Notes: generated by a model from the sequence alone, not told the origin. Numbered from the stretch's first letter, positions 1 through 9,034 are shown. The stretch: DNA of 31,209 bases from Nitrososphaerota archaeon (GCA_016871975.1 VHBM01000004.1:1-31209), one strand, 5' to 3'. Numbers and translations are program-made.

Positions 1-1536
1 ATTCAGACAGATAATGCAGGTAAATTTATGATAACAACAAAAATTCCTGAAACAATAACTGCAGATAGAACGGATTTTATTGTAAAAGATTTTGCAGGTA
101 ATGAAAAAACTGTTAGTCTTCGACTAGGCGAGTCAGATAGTAGATTAGGTTCTTCAGAAACACGTCTTACCATAAGTGGCTTACCTGATACAGTATTTAG
201 AGGTGATAAAGTACAAGTTACAGGTACTGCAAAACCAGACAGTACAGTGACAGCTACCCTTAAGGATAAAAATGGAAATACCATGACTACTTTAACTGCA
301 GCGTCAGACTTTCAAGGAAACTGGTCGTATGAACAAACAGTTCCATTAAATTCCGATCTTGGTGAACGTACTATAATAATTACTGATGGTTCAGATACTA
401 TTGAAAGAAAATTTAACGTAGCTGCATCTGAAAAGATACTCATAACTCCACTTAGATTAAAGTTTGAACCTGGAGAATTAATCATGTTCAATGGAACTGC
501 AATACCTGATCAAGAGCTAGAAGCAGTTTTGGAAAATCCTAGTGGAGCAGAATTTGCATCACAAATTATACAAGTAGATTCTACTGGAAATGTATCATTT
601 GAATTCCCTACATTAGAATCAGCTCTTAGAGGTACCTATGTGCTTGTTGTATCTCAGGGAGCTGAACGCGAAATTTTCACTGTTGGACTTGGCGAGCTTC
701 CACAAGAACCAGTAGTTATGAAGCTTGACAAGCTGAACTACAAAGCAGGCGATGTAGCAGTGATGGATTTGAAAGGACCATCGTCGGCAACTCTTTCTTT
801 ATTGGTCCTCGATCCTTCAGATCAGGTAAAACATGAAGAACCTTCCATTATTCTTGGACCAGATGGCAGTGCCAGTTATGATTTGCCATTAAATGGATAT
901 GTTTCTGGAGTATATACTGTTGTAGCTAGAAGAGCAAGTGAAAATTATGAGGAAGTTTTTACAGTAGGATTGCAAACTGGATCAGGATCAATAAACGCGC
1001 TTACTACAAAGGACACCTATACACCCGGAGAAACTGTGTTGATTCTTGGTGATTCAGCTAAAAATATTTTGCTAACTATAACATTAACAGATCCAGATAG
1101 CAATGTTGTAAAACGTAAGGAAACTTTTACAAACAAACAAGGCACGTTCTCAGAAGATTCATTTAGAATACCTTTAAGCCCAAAGGAAGGAATATGGGTG
1201 GTTACTGTAGCAAGCGGGCCAAACTCAACTCCAGTGAATCTTAAAGTAATTAAACAAGTAACCGGAGGATTAACTGTTAAGGTAGATAAAGAGCAAGATT
1301 ACCATGTAGGAGATGTTGTAACGATAAGTGGTTTTGGTGCTACAGGTAGAACTATTGAAATTGATATCCTTGGTTTTAATAATTCAACCATTCAAGAATT
1401 CAAGATAGTTTCCACTGAGATTGGAGAATTTCAAACAATTTGGTCAATTCCTATAGATGCTGAACCTGGGACATACTATGTGAAAGCCAAGGATTCAAAG
1501 AGAATTGCAGAAACCAAGCTGAATATTGTTAGATAA
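1..1536 (+). CDS. Large extracellular Ig-like repeat protein (C-terminal part)
   Basis: The reading frame is open from the first base, so the N-terminus lies outside the window; the first internal ATG at 28 is not a credible start. The visible 511 residues are beta-rich and Thr/Ser/Gly/Pro-rich. They contain several diverged repeats of about 90-100 residues, each with a recurring (Y/F)xPGExV-like phrase, for example FEPGELIMF, YKAGDVAVM, YTPGETVLI and YHVGDVVTI. This pattern is typical of bacterial/archaeal Ig-like modules in secreted or S-layer-associated thaumarchaeal proteins. No membrane anchor is visible at the C-terminus, which ends in a short basic tail. Role in adhesion or cell-surface structure is inferred from architecture only. 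Confidence 0.75.
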   Translation: MQTDNAGKFMITTKIPETITADRTDFIVKDFAGNEKTVSLRLGESDSRLGSSETRLTISGLPDTVFRGDKVQVTGTAKPDSTVTATLKDKNGNTMTTLTAASDFQGNWSYEQTVPLNSDLGERTIIITDGSDTIERKFNVAASEKILITPLRLKFEPGELIMFNGTAIPDQELEAVLENPSGAEFASQIIQVDSTGNVSFEFPTLESALRGTYVLVVSQGAEREIFTVGLGELPQEPVVMKLDKLNYKAGDVAVMDLKGPSSATLSLLVLDPSDQVKHEEPSIILGPDGSASYDLPLNGYVSGVYTVVARRASENYEEVFTVGLQTGSGSINALTTKDTYTPGETVLILGDSAKNILLTITLTDPDSNVVKRKETFTNKQGTFSEDSFRIPLSPKEGIWVVTVASGPNSTPVNLKVIKQVTGGLTVKVDKEQDYHVGDVVTISGFGATGRTIEIDILGFNNSTIQEFKIVSTEIGEFQTIWSIPIDAEPGTYYVKAKDSKRIAETKLNIVR

Positions 1537-1590
1537 AATTTCCTAATAATTCTAAACAGTTTTTATTTCTCCTTTTATTGCCTAATTAAC

Positions 1591-2103
1591 GTGAATCTTA
1601 GAGATAAAATTGATGAGTATCCTGATTTTCCAAAAAAAGGCATTCTTTTTAGAGATATTAGTCCAATCTTAAGTGACCCTTCTGCACTTTCCTATGTAAT
1701 TGATGAATTCTCAAGATATTTTCATCCAAATGATGTTGATATTTTGGCAGGTATAGAATCACGTGGTTTTCCACTAGCGTGTGCCTTGGCGATAAAATAC
1801 AACAAAGGAATGATCATGATTCGCAAACAAGGAAAATTGCCTGGCCAAACAAAAAAACTCTCTTATGGTATAGAATATGGAAAAGCCATTATGGAAATAC
1901 AAAAACATGCAGTAAAAAAAGGACAACGTGTTCTGATTTGCGATGATCTATTAGCAACTGGAGGAACTGCAAAAGCTGCTGCAAATTTAATAGAAAGGAT
2001 AGGAGGCAAGGTAGCAGGATTTGCGTTTTTGATTGAATTAACTAATTTGAATGGAATAAAGAAGATCAATAATTACAAATGTGAATCACTGGTGAAATAC
2101 TAG
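1591..2103 (+). CDS. apt: Adenine phosphoribosyltransferase
   Basis: Converts adenine plus PRPP to AMP in purine salvage. The 170-residue length fits the family. The PRPP-binding loop VLICDDLLATGGT is at residues 114-126, and KLPG (82-85) matches the adenine/PRPP-binding flexible loop of APTs. The N-terminal PDFPKKGILFRDISPIL segment is also characteristic. Start is GTG at 1591; no upstream ATG fits better. The stop codon TAG shares its last base with the GTG start of the methylthioadenosine phosphorylase gene, so the two are translationally coupled. The pairing makes sense because the phosphorylase releases adenine, which APT recycles. Confidence 0.93.
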   Translation: MNLRDKIDEYPDFPKKGILFRDISPILSDPSALSYVIDEFSRYFHPNDVDILAGIESRGFPLACALAIKYNKGMIMIRKQGKLPGQTKKLSYGIEYGKAIMEIQKHAVKKGQRVLICDDLLATGGTAKAAANLIERIGGKVAGFAFLIELTNLNGIKKINNYKCESLVKY

Positions 2104-2894
2104 TGGAAAAAGATGTAGAGATTGGAATTTTTGGTGGAACTGGAATTTATGATTCAGGTCTTTTGAAAGAAAGTAATGAAATTACGATGGAAACCCCCTA
2201 TGGGAAACCATCTGATTCAATTACTGTAGGCATTTTCAAGGAAAGAAAGATTGCATTTATGCCAAGACATGGTAAAAAGCATACCATTCCTCCTCACATG
2301 ATAAATTACCGGGCAAATATTTGGGCATTCAAAGAACTTGGAGTAAAACGAATCATTGCACCATCTGCTGTTGGAAGTCTAAAAGAAAAACTCAAACCAG
2401 GACATTTTGTAGTACCAATGCAGTTTCTTGATTTTACAAAATCGCGTGAAGGTTCGTTTTCAAAGGAAGGAAGGGTGATCCATATTTCAGTAGCCGATCC
2501 TTTTTGTCCTGAGCTACAAAATACGATCCTAAAAGCTGCGAAAAATCAAAAAGTAGCAATACATACTGACTGCACTTATGTTTGCATACAGGGGCCAAGA
2601 TTTTCAACTAAAGCCGAATCAAAATTTTTCAAATCAACAGGTGCTGATATTATTGGAATGACACTTGTGCCAGAATGTCAGCTAGCAAGAGAAGCCCAGA
2701 TGTGCTATGCGTCAATCTCGACTGTCACAGATTATGATGTATGGGCAGAAAAGCCTGTAACTGCAAAGGAGGTAATTGAGACCTTGTCAAAAAATGCAGA
2801 CGCGACAAAAAAACTTTTAACCGTTTTAGTTAACGATATTCCAAAAACTCGAAGTTGTGATTGTGAAAAAGCATTGTTAGATGCTGAATTCTAA
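2103..2894 (+). CDS. mtnP: S-methyl-5'-thioadenosine phosphorylase
   Basis: Phosphorolysis of methylthioadenosine, a polyamine/SAM by-product, to adenine and methylthioribose-1-phosphate. The 263-residue protein shows the PNP/MTAP family I signature: phosphate-binding GIFGGTGIYDSG (8-19), PRHGKKHTIPPHMINYRAN (54-72), SAVGSL, and the base-binding segment GPRFSTKAESKFF followed by IGMTLVPE. It begins at GTG 2103, overlapping apt by one base. Its 3' end overlaps the convergent gene at 2891 by four bases. Specificity for MTA rather than inosine is inferred from overall similarity and from the apt neighbour. Confidence 0.92.
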   Translation: MEKDVEIGIFGGTGIYDSGLLKESNEITMETPYGKPSDSITVGIFKERKIAFMPRHGKKHTIPPHMINYRANIWAFKELGVKRIIAPSAVGSLKEKLKPGHFVVPMQFLDFTKSREGSFSKEGRVIHISVADPFCPELQNTILKAAKNQKVAIHTDCTYVCIQGPRFSTKAESKFFKSTGADIIGMTLVPECQLAREAQMCYASISTVTDYDVWAEKPVTAKEVIETLSKNADATKKLLTVLVNDIPKTRSCDCEKALLDAEF

Positions 2895-3175
2895 TCATCA
2901 ACAAAAGTTTCTCGCTTTAATCCTTCTGGTAGAATAATATCTCCTTGTAAAAGGCATTTTTGAAGCTCTGAAATAACCTCGTTAGCATCATAGCCTAATT
3001 CTTTTAATGATTTTTCTGTAGATTTCGAGATTTTAGCACCTACGTTGTGACCACCAATTCTTCCAAATGCGATGGCGCTAAACCTAAAAGATTTGTTGTC
3101 TAGTGTAAATTTACCAGTTATTTTGGCTGCCATCTGGCTTCCATGTACATTATTGATATGTACTTTGATGTTCAA
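2891..3175 (-). CDS. Conserved-type small protein of unknown function
   Basis: A 94-residue protein that I do not recognise. It has a beta-rich N-terminal half (MNIKVHINNVHGSQMAAKITGKF) and a helical, Lys/Glu-rich C-terminal half. It contains no membrane segment or cysteine pair. It converges on and overlaps the methylthioadenosine phosphorylase gene by four bases, and lies nine bases downstream of the stop of the 3185-3571 gene on the same strand, so the two are probably co-transcribed. Amino-acid composition is normal for a soluble protein. Confidence 0.7.
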   Translation of the reverse strand: MNIKVHINNVHGSQMAAKITGKFTLDNKSFRFSAIAFGRIGGHNVGAKISKSTEKSLKELGYDANEVISELQKCLLQGDIILPEGLKRETFVDD

Positions 3176-3184
3176 TTTTTTAAT

Positions 3185-3571
3185 CTAAATTTCAACTGCT
3201 CTATTAAGATGATCTTCAACAATAAAACTCCAATGACTGTCATCTTCGATTTTATAGTCCTTTACCTTCAAAGTGATAATTTTTTCATCTAAGCATTCAT
3301 GTTTGATTTCAGAGTTTTCTTTTAGTTTAACAAGACGCCATTTGTCTTTTCCTTTTTGTAGCTTACAAACAGATACTGCCCATTTTTCATCAGATTCAAT
3401 CTTTGGCATTCCTACGATGTCTGTGAGTGTTTCAATACCTAATTGTTTTTCTTCACAAAACTTTTTCTTACAAACACCGCATCGCCAAACATCAACAGAG
3501 CCGATAGTTCGTTCATTTATGTTGATATTTACTGCAGCAAAATATACTGGTTGATGATTACAAGTTTCCAT
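3185..3571 (-). CDS. Unknown protein with an N-terminal zinc-ribbon-like cysteine cluster
   Basis: A 128-residue soluble protein, ATG start. The N-terminus has CNH (Cys4, His6), and WRCGVCKKKFC around residues 29-39 forms a CxxC-type half site. Together they could bind one zinc ion. The rest is beta-rich (DKWRLVKLKEN, DDSHWSFIVED) with no recognised domain. It is probably in one minus-strand unit with the 2891-3175 gene; the winged-helix gene at 3605-3958 lies just upstream on the same strand. No function can be assigned. Confidence 0.7.
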   Translation of the reverse strand: METCNHQPVYFAAVNININERTIGSVDVWRCGVCKKKFCEEKQLGIETLTDIVGMPKIESDEKWAVSVCKLQKGKDKWRLVKLKENSEIKHECLDEKIITLKVKDYKIEDDSHWSFIVEDHLNRAVEI

Positions 3572-3604
3572 CTTTACACTCGATAAACTTCACCTAATAA
3601 TCTT

Positions 3605-3958
3605 CTATTTAGTCCTTGCATCATCATAAAATTTCTCTAACGCAATTCCGATATTGTCTACAGTTACGTTTCTTTGAAATTTTATATTTTCTCTTTCACA
3701 CATTTTCCTATACATGTTAACTGAAGTAAATCTAGGGTGCATTGCTTCATATTCAGTTTCAGACATATCAATAAAACCTCCAATCTCAACAAGTTTTTTT
3801 GCGATATTTGATGCCTCATCTATAGAAATTTCTAGTTTTTTTGCAATCACGTCAACACTCATTTTTCCTTCTGTTGTTACTAAAAGAAAAATTCGTGCTT
3901 GAATTTTTGTAAGTTTTATTTCTGAAATAAGATCATTTTCTATTTTATTTAGATCCAC
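3605..3958 (-). CDS. TrmB/MarR-type winged-helix transcription factor
   Basis: 117 residues. Residues about 10-70 read as a winged-helix DNA-binding domain: LTKIQARIFLLVTTEG, then MSVDVIAKKLEISIDEASNIAKKL (recognition helix region), then the wing VEIGGFIDMSE. The opening helix and the LTxxQARIFL phrase resemble TrmB-like sugar-responsive regulators, but the sugar-binding effector domain of full TrmB is absent; only about 45 residues follow. It is therefore a single-domain regulator with unknown ligand. It is the first gene of a minus-strand group running towards 2891. Target genes cannot be told from the sequence. Confidence 0.75.
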   Translation of the reverse strand: MDLNKIENDLISEIKLTKIQARIFLLVTTEGKMSVDVIAKKLEISIDEASNIAKKLVEIGGFIDMSETEYEAMHPRFTSVNMYRKMCERENIKFQRNVTVDNIGIALEKFYDDARTK

Positions 3959-4274
3959 AGACGATAGAGGTTATACCATTATAATTAAATGTCATTTTTT
4001 AAATTTTTGTTAGCAAATATCCTTTTTGATATTTTAAATGAAAACCCCATAGATATGAAATGTATTACAACACTAATTATTGCTGATAAAATCAAGTCAT
4101 TCAAAAAATGCCACAATAGATGGAATTGTAATTATTATTGCAATGATTGTTACTTTCAAAAATATTTCATTTGTAGGTAATTTGGATGTATTCTCTTTCA
4201 ATACTTTGAAAAACAGTTACTTGATAATAAAAATCAAAGATGCTTTATATTTGGTAAACATGAGATGGAACTAA
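3959..4274. other. 316-base intergenic stretch with promoter and only weak small ORFs
   Basis: No convincing gene. One weak ORF begins with TTG at 4080 and ends in TAA at 4272-4274, directly abutting the next ATG. It would encode 64 residues with a single hydrophobic stretch (GIVIIIAMIVTF), so a tiny membrane protein is possible. An ATG ORF at 3989-4180 in another frame overlaps it and looks random. Extreme AT content makes both ORFs weak. The right end carries the promoter for the Hsp20-like gene, and the left end the promoter of the winged-helix gene. Confidence 0.4.
4244..4250 (+). promoter_or_regulatory. TATA box of the membrane Hsp20-like gene
   Basis: TTTATAT is centred about 28 bases ahead of the ATG at 4275. 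With the usual archaeal spacing of about 25 bases from TATA to start site, transcription would begin within a few bases of the ATG, giving a leaderless mRNA. Confidence 0.45.
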
Positions 4275-4736
4275 ATGGCAAGTTATCGAGGAGCATATTC
4301 TAATCAACAATCGTTAAATTTTGTGATCCCCATTATGGTGATTTTGTTTCTTGGAATAGTATATGTCATGTCACAGCGAGCAAACGTGGGTTTTGTTAGT
4401 TTTATTTTAATTGGTGCTGCTGCGTTGACAATGTTTTATTGGGTGCATGTCCTCAAAAAATTAACAAAAGAAGAAAAGCCAAAGTACACATCGCATGAAG
4501 CAGAAAGTAAAAACTGGGTATATGATCTGATAAAAGGGGATCAGGAAGTTGTTTTTGTTGCCGAAGTTCCAGGTCCTGAAGATAAGATAATGGTACGTTT
4601 GGTTGAGGGAATTTTGTATATCCGTGGTTCAAATCATTTTTCAAAAGAAGTGCCAATCGAAGGCTCACAAGATATGCAAATTGTTGATTTCAAATATAGA
4701 AATGGTGTACTTACGCTACGGATAAAAAAATCATAG
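4275..4736 (+). CDS. Membrane-anchored Hsp20/alpha-crystallin-like protein
   Basis: 153 residues, ATG start. Two hydrophobic helices at about 14-33 and 38-58 are followed by a charged linker and a C-terminal beta-rich domain (about 80-152). This domain reads like a small-heat-shock-protein alpha-crystallin domain: VVFVAEVPG near its beginning, VRLVEGILYIRG in the middle, and a closing YRNGVLTLRIKK, which is the classic sHsp terminal strand. Most sHsps are soluble with disordered N-termini, so two membrane helices in that position are unusual. A membrane-surface chaperone role is inferred. The 3' end overlaps Top6A by six bases, convergently. Confidence 0.7.
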   Translation: MASYRGAYSNQQSLNFVIPIMVILFLGIVYVMSQRANVGFVSFILIGAAALTMFYWVHVLKKLTKEEKPKYTSHEAESKNWVYDLIKGDQEVVFVAEVPGPEDKIMVRLVEGILYIRGSNHFSKEVPIEGSQDMQIVDFKYRNGVLTLRIKKS

Positions 4737-5831
4737 ACTTTTTGCAATCTCAAGTTTTTCTGGCAGATATTTGTCTGTAATGTTTGTGAGGCCGTATTTT
4801 GAAAATGCTTCAAGCTCTGCCTTTCTTTTTAGTTTAAGAAAAACTTCTAATTCTTTTTTCCACATGCCTTCTTGATATCTCGGATCTTTTTGCAAATCAT
4901 AAATTCGTTTTATATCAGATTCAGTCATTGGAATTGTAGGAAGCTTATACTTTTCAATATCAGTGGCCCAAACACCTATCCATTTTGCGTCAGGAACTGT
5001 TAATTCACGCAGATGTGCTGCATTTGCAGAGCCGGATTTTATTACCATGGCTATATGTTCACCATATACATCACCATCAGTTAAAATTACAACTGGAAGG
5101 CTCATTTCTTCGTGTAATCTTTTAAGCAAATACCTTGTAGAACGAGGAGCTTGTCCTGCAGTATCAACTATGATGGCTTTGAATTTTTTATCAACTTTTT
5201 CTTCTACAAATCGTGTAAACAGTCCACCTTTTTCTATTGCTATAACCAATTCAGCATTTGTATCAACTAATTCTGCACTGCTAAGACTCGGTCCTATCAA
5301 GTAACCGTCAGGATGATCAGAAAGGTTTGTGCGCTTGCCTTCATATCCTGGCACTGTATATTCTATAGTTAGATCACCAAAGACACTACTTCTTTCTTCA
5401 GGAAATATGTGAAGATCCTCTCTTGGTCTTGCTAAAACAGCTTCTAAATCAACAATTATGTTATCTGACTCTGGTTGGTCTTCAAAGTCTATAGAAAATG
5501 CCTGGGATGAATAGTAAATGTCTCTAAGTGTGGATGATTTTTTTTCTTGAACTAACTTGTTTGCAAAAAACGCTAACCAGATTAGCTGTGTAAATGATCG
5601 GAGCTGTGACATGTTTCGTGCACTTCTGATACTTGCCGTGTTGCCAAGTATGTATTGACGAAGTTTCTTATCATATACTATATTACTGACAGATCTACTT
5701 GGAACTGAAAACTTTGGAAATTCACCTCTGTCTAATTCGTTATAGATCTTTAATCCTTGTTCCTGCAACAGCTTAGCAAGCGATTCTCTTCTTTCTTCAC
5801 TAGTTTTGGATGCTTTTGATTTATTCTTCAA
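4731..5831 (-). CDS. top6A: DNA topoisomerase VI subunit A
   Basis: Catalytic DNA-cleaving subunit of the type IIB topoisomerase, homologous to Spo11. The 366-residue length is standard. The 5Y-CAP domain carries the active-site tyrosine in RDIYYSSQAF (Tyr107 by alignment with the Spo11 motif; Tyr106 is adjacent). The Toprim domain shows Glu200 in IAIEKGG and the DxD pair Asp252/Asp254 in LTDGDVYG for Mg2+ binding. The start overlaps the top6B end by 11 bases, so the subunits are coupled for stoichiometric production. It is the last gene of the minus-strand cluster. Confidence 0.96.
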   Translation of the reverse strand: MKNKSKASKTSEERRESLAKLLQEQGLKIYNELDRGEFPKFSVPSRSVSNIVYDKKLRQYILGNTASIRSARNMSQLRSFTQLIWLAFFANKLVQEKKSSTLRDIYYSSQAFSIDFEDQPESDNIIVDLEAVLARPREDLHIFPEERSSVFGDLTIEYTVPGYEGKRTNLSDHPDGYLIGPSLSSAELVDTNAELVIAIEKGGLFTRFVEEKVDKKFKAIIVDTAGQAPRSTRYLLKRLHEEMSLPVVILTDGDVYGEHIAMVIKSGSANAAHLRELTVPDAKWIGVWATDIEKYKLPTIPMTESDIKRIYDLQKDPRYQEGMWKKELEVFLKLKRKAELEAFSKYGLTNITDKYLPEKLEIAKSL

Positions 5832-7656
5832 CCATGGCCTCCATTTTTAGCATTTTTTTATAATCAGGTTCTTTTTTCTTTCCTGCAAGCTCTGTGCAAA
5901 ATTGTGCTACTAGTGGAATATACTTTGAGTATAGGTTTGCTCGCTTTTTTTCCATTTCTGCTTGTCCTCTTTTAGACATGAAAGTTGCTAATTTTCTAGC
6001 CAAAAACTGTAAGGCAAGTCGTAATTCGCGCTCTATTTCAGGCCTGTCTGCCACATTTTCCTTTCCAACTGTTTTGTAAGGAATTCTTGTTGAACAAATA
6101 TGAGATACGATGACTAGTGGGGCATCGTTTTTCACTTTATAACGTGTCCAGTCTATCTCATTTACCACTTTTAGTACCACATCACTTCCCTCATCATAAA
6201 GCAAAGGTATCCTGTTTGCAAAACGATATACGGTTTGTCCAACACTTTTAATTTCCCCACCATATGCTATACCCATTTCAACTATGAATGGAAAACCTGA
6301 ATATGCTGAAGCCCCTCGCTGTACAACCTCTAAAAAATCAGGTTTGAAAAATTGTGCCATGCCTTTTTTCAAGGGTTCTTCTCCTAGTGGAGCAAGACAA
6401 CTAGGATCTGGCGAGAGAAAATCTTCGAATTTTTGTAAAGAGTCGCTTAGCTTAACTAGCTCTTGATTTGTCATTGTCCCAATCCTTTTTTCAGGTTTAA
6501 AGTTTGCAAATTCAGTAAATTTTACTGCAGTTGCTTGACCTATACGTTGAAATCGTTTTGTTAAAAATGAAAGCAAAGTTTCACCCTGAACTGTATTTGT
6601 AAGTTGTCTATAGTATTCACTTTCGGGATCTAAATCTACAGATACCGATTTTGATTCCCCAAAGTCCCAATATACTAGTTTCTTGTTTGCTATATCCATA
6701 TCATCAATTCTTATTTTGCTTAGTTTCTCAAAATCCATTTTAAGAAATGACATGACTGCGATTACAACTCTAACGTGACGAGACAGATTAGGCCATCGTT
6801 TGCTGGCTTTTTCCATGATTTGTGAATGATTCAAATTCTTTTTTTTCAAACCAAGTTCTTTTCTTACTTTTTCAATCATTTTGTTATCAACTGTTGGAAT
6901 TTGAAAATGAGAGTCTACCATCATCCTTCTTATTGTTTCAACATCAATTCCATGAGGATGTGGTCTTATGATGGTGGGAGCCGGAGGCATTGTTTTTACG
7001 ATCTTAGTTTGATGGAATTTTTCACCTTTTGGATCTTCAAAAGTAATTGTTGCATATGGAGTGATCAATGATGTTTGGTACACATAGTCTCTGATTTTTG
7101 AACCAGCTTTTGAGTAATCACCTTCAAGACAGATGCTTACCGATAGTCCTCTTTTTGATATTTCTTTTGTATTATGTTTTACTATGATGGGTTTATTTTT
7201 TTGAATGTCTAAAAGTAATTCATATTCGTCTTGATTTTGTCCATCAGTTGAGCTTTTGACTGCTACTGGTTTGTTTGTTGTAATTTGTCCATATAGAATA
7301 GCCATCGTTGCTCCAAGGCCAAACATACCTCGTGCTTGCTTTAATCCAAACTTTGAGCCATACAAAACGGTGCCAAACGCTAGCGGAATGTGTTTTGAAT
7401 CTATTCCTGGTCCGTTGTCTTTTACAGTAAGAACGTATGGTTTTGGGTCCGCTTGTTCATCATCAACTGCTTTTATTGACAAGTAAACATCTGGTAGGAT
7501 TCCTGCCTGATCACATGCATCAAGTGCATTTTCTACAAATTCTCTTACTGCTGTGTAAAGTGATCTTGTGGGATTGCTAAATCCTGCAAGATCACGGTTC
7601 CTATAAAAAAATTCACTTGGCGAGATTTGATTAAAAGATTCTTTGCTAGAAGACAT
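5821..7656 (-). CDS. top6B: DNA topoisomerase VI subunit B
   Basis: ATPase subunit that dimerises on ATP binding to drive strand passage. At 611 residues it is slightly longer than typical archaeal Top6B (about 530). GHKL ATPase motifs are clear: N-box REFVENALDACD (38-49), DNGPGI (80-85), and glycine-rich lid ARGMFGLGATMA (108-119). These are followed by the H2TH region (around LSRHVRVVIAV) and the transducer domain. ATG start at 7656 lies within the end of the KH gene (11-base overlap). The C-terminal tail is Lys-rich. Confidence 0.96.
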   Translation of the reverse strand: MSSSKESFNQISPSEFFYRNRDLAGFSNPTRSLYTAVREFVENALDACDQAGILPDVYLSIKAVDDEQADPKPYVLTVKDNGPGIDSKHIPLAFGTVLYGSKFGLKQARGMFGLGATMAILYGQITTNKPVAVKSSTDGQNQDEYELLLDIQKNKPIIVKHNTKEISKRGLSVSICLEGDYSKAGSKIRDYVYQTSLITPYATITFEDPKGEKFHQTKIVKTMPPAPTIIRPHPHGIDVETIRRMMVDSHFQIPTVDNKMIEKVRKELGLKKKNLNHSQIMEKASKRWPNLSRHVRVVIAVMSFLKMDFEKLSKIRIDDMDIANKKLVYWDFGESKSVSVDLDPESEYYRQLTNTVQGETLLSFLTKRFQRIGQATAVKFTEFANFKPEKRIGTMTNQELVKLSDSLQKFEDFLSPDPSCLAPLGEEPLKKGMAQFFKPDFLEVVQRGASAYSGFPFIVEMGIAYGGEIKSVGQTVYRFANRIPLLYDEGSDVVLKVVNEIDWTRYKVKNDAPLVIVSHICSTRIPYKTVGKENVADRPEIERELRLALQFLARKLATFMSKRGQAEMEKKRANLYSKYIPLVAQFCTELAGKKKEPDYKKMLKMEAMVEE

Positions 7657-8215
7657 TTTGATCTTCCCACAGTTTTAGTTTTTCAAGCTTGTCTCTTCTT
7701 CTTGCAGCTTCAAGTTTACCATACACTGAACCATGCATGCTCCCTTGTGAAATTGCCGAGATTGCATCTATAGCAAGTTTTAGCTTGTGTGTTTCTCCAA
7801 TTATTGCAACTGTTCTTCCATAAACCGAAATATTTGTATCACTTAGCTTTTCCATATTTTTCCTCGCCTTACCTCCCTCTCCAATAATTCTCCCTTTTAT
7901 CCTTTCAATTTGTGCAGGAGATTTTGCTCCAAACTCCCTTAAGTCTATTACATGTAATGTGTTTTCACCTTTTAATAATCTCAATGCATTGTCTGGAGAA
8001 AAACCTCGACCTATCGCTGTTACAATTTCCATTGCTTTGAATGGTTGAATGTCTTCGATTTTTCCTCGGCTTTTGATTATAGTTTCGCCTGTTTCGCTAT
8101 CGATTTCTAGCTCAACATGACAAATTTTTTCAATTTTTTCTTTTACTTTGCCTGATTTTCCAATAAGTGCGCCGATCCTGTCAGTTGGTATTCGAATTAA
8201 TTTTTCAAAGCTCAT
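7646..8215 (-). CDS. KH-domain rRNA-processing protein, Dim2/Pno1 type
   Basis: 189 residues with two KH domains. The first has the GKSG loop at 19-22 (ALIGKSGKVKEKIEK), and the second GEGG at 112-115 (RIIGEGGKARKNMEKLSDTNISVYG). The ending SMHGSVYGKLEAARR is typical of archaeal homologues of eukaryotic Dim2/Pno1 (Krr1-like). Dim2 binds the 3' end of small-subunit rRNA during maturation and acts with Dim1/Nob1. Its coding region overlaps RIO1 upstream by four bases and top6B downstream by 11 bases. RIO1 beside Dim2 is a widespread archaeal pairing, consistent with a shared function in 30S maturation. Confidence 0.9.
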   Translation of the reverse strand: MSFEKLIRIPTDRIGALIGKSGKVKEKIEKICHVELEIDSETGETIIKSRGKIEDIQPFKAMEIVTAIGRGFSPDNALRLLKGENTLHVIDLREFGAKSPAQIERIKGRIIGEGGKARKNMEKLSDTNISVYGRTVAIIGETHKLKLAIDAISAISQGSMHGSVYGKLEAARRRDKLEKLKLWEDQNVF

Positions 8216-8991
8216 TTTGTCACCAAATCAAAAATATCATCTGGATTAACAACTGTTAGTCCTCGCTTAACAAAGAATTTTGATATATTATTAATGTCTC
8301 TTTTAAGAAACTCCTGAGCATTTGGATGTTGTATATCAACACCTGAGGCAAGATCAAATAAGATCAGGCCAGTCTCAGTTTTGAAAATATTAAATTCTGA
8401 CAGATCGCCATGGACAAGTTTTGCCTCTTTATACAACCGCTTGATTAGTGATATAGTTAATTCATAGTCTTTTTGTGAGACTTTTGTCTCAACTAGAGTT
8501 TTTTCAGGAACGCCGTTTTTTCCAACAAATTCCATCACCAGAATGTTTTTTGTGACATATATCGGCTTGGTAGAAGGAATATTATGTTCAACACATTGAG
8601 TCAGATTTCTGAATTCTTTTTTTGCCCATAAATAGACCAGGTTTCTGGTACCTGTTTTTACCTTTGAAAATCTAGGATCTCCTAAAATGTATGACGCACG
8701 TTTTTTGAAGCTAGATGTGCTTACAAGATATATCTTAAGTGCTACATCTTTGCCGTTTTTATCTACCGCCCAAAATAACTGTGATTCTTTTCCAGAACGA
8801 ACCACGCCGTTTACATAAGAAATTATGTGTTTGTTTATCAGATCATACAGAGTCATTATTGTTGTTTTATCTAGAACTTCGTTGATGGTTTTGTTATTTT
8901 TGAATCCGTTGAAGATTTTGTGTTTTGATTGAGTGTCTAACTTTTTATCAATTTCATGTTCGAACCTATCTACTATTTTTTCTGGCAACAT
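8212..8991 (-). CDS. rio1: RIO1-type serine/threonine protein kinase/ATPase
   Basis: Atypical kinase that acts in late small-subunit maturation. The 259-residue length fits archaeal RIO1. Visible motifs: the RIO-type P-loop SGKES (66-70), catalytic lysine Lys86 in VALKIY, hinge LVMEFVG (151-157), catalytic loop LVHGDLSEFNIF with Asp196 and Asn201, and metal-binding Asp213 in LFDLASG. The usual HADLSEYN has HGDLSEFN here, a mild variant. ATG start at 8991; four-base overlap with the KH gene downstream and aIF1A 43 bases upstream. Confidence 0.95.
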   Translation of the reverse strand: MLPEKIVDRFEHEIDKKLDTQSKHKIFNGFKNNKTINEVLDKTTIMTLYDLINKHIISYVNGVVRSGKESQLFWAVDKNGKDVALKIYLVSTSSFKKRASYILGDPRFSKVKTGTRNLVYLWAKKEFRNLTQCVEHNIPSTKPIYVTKNILVMEFVGKNGVPEKTLVETKVSQKDYELTISLIKRLYKEAKLVHGDLSEFNIFKTETGLILFDLASGVDIQHPNAQEFLKRDINNISKFFVKRGLTVVNPDDIFDLVTK

Positions 8992-9034
8992 GTTGTAATA
9001 GAAATTGATGAATAAAAATTAATTTCAGTGGATC

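Noticed and set aside
3989..4180. 63-residue ORF in the 3959-4274 gap
   Set aside because: Random-looking composition in very AT-rich DNA, with no promoter spacing or ribosome site to support it.
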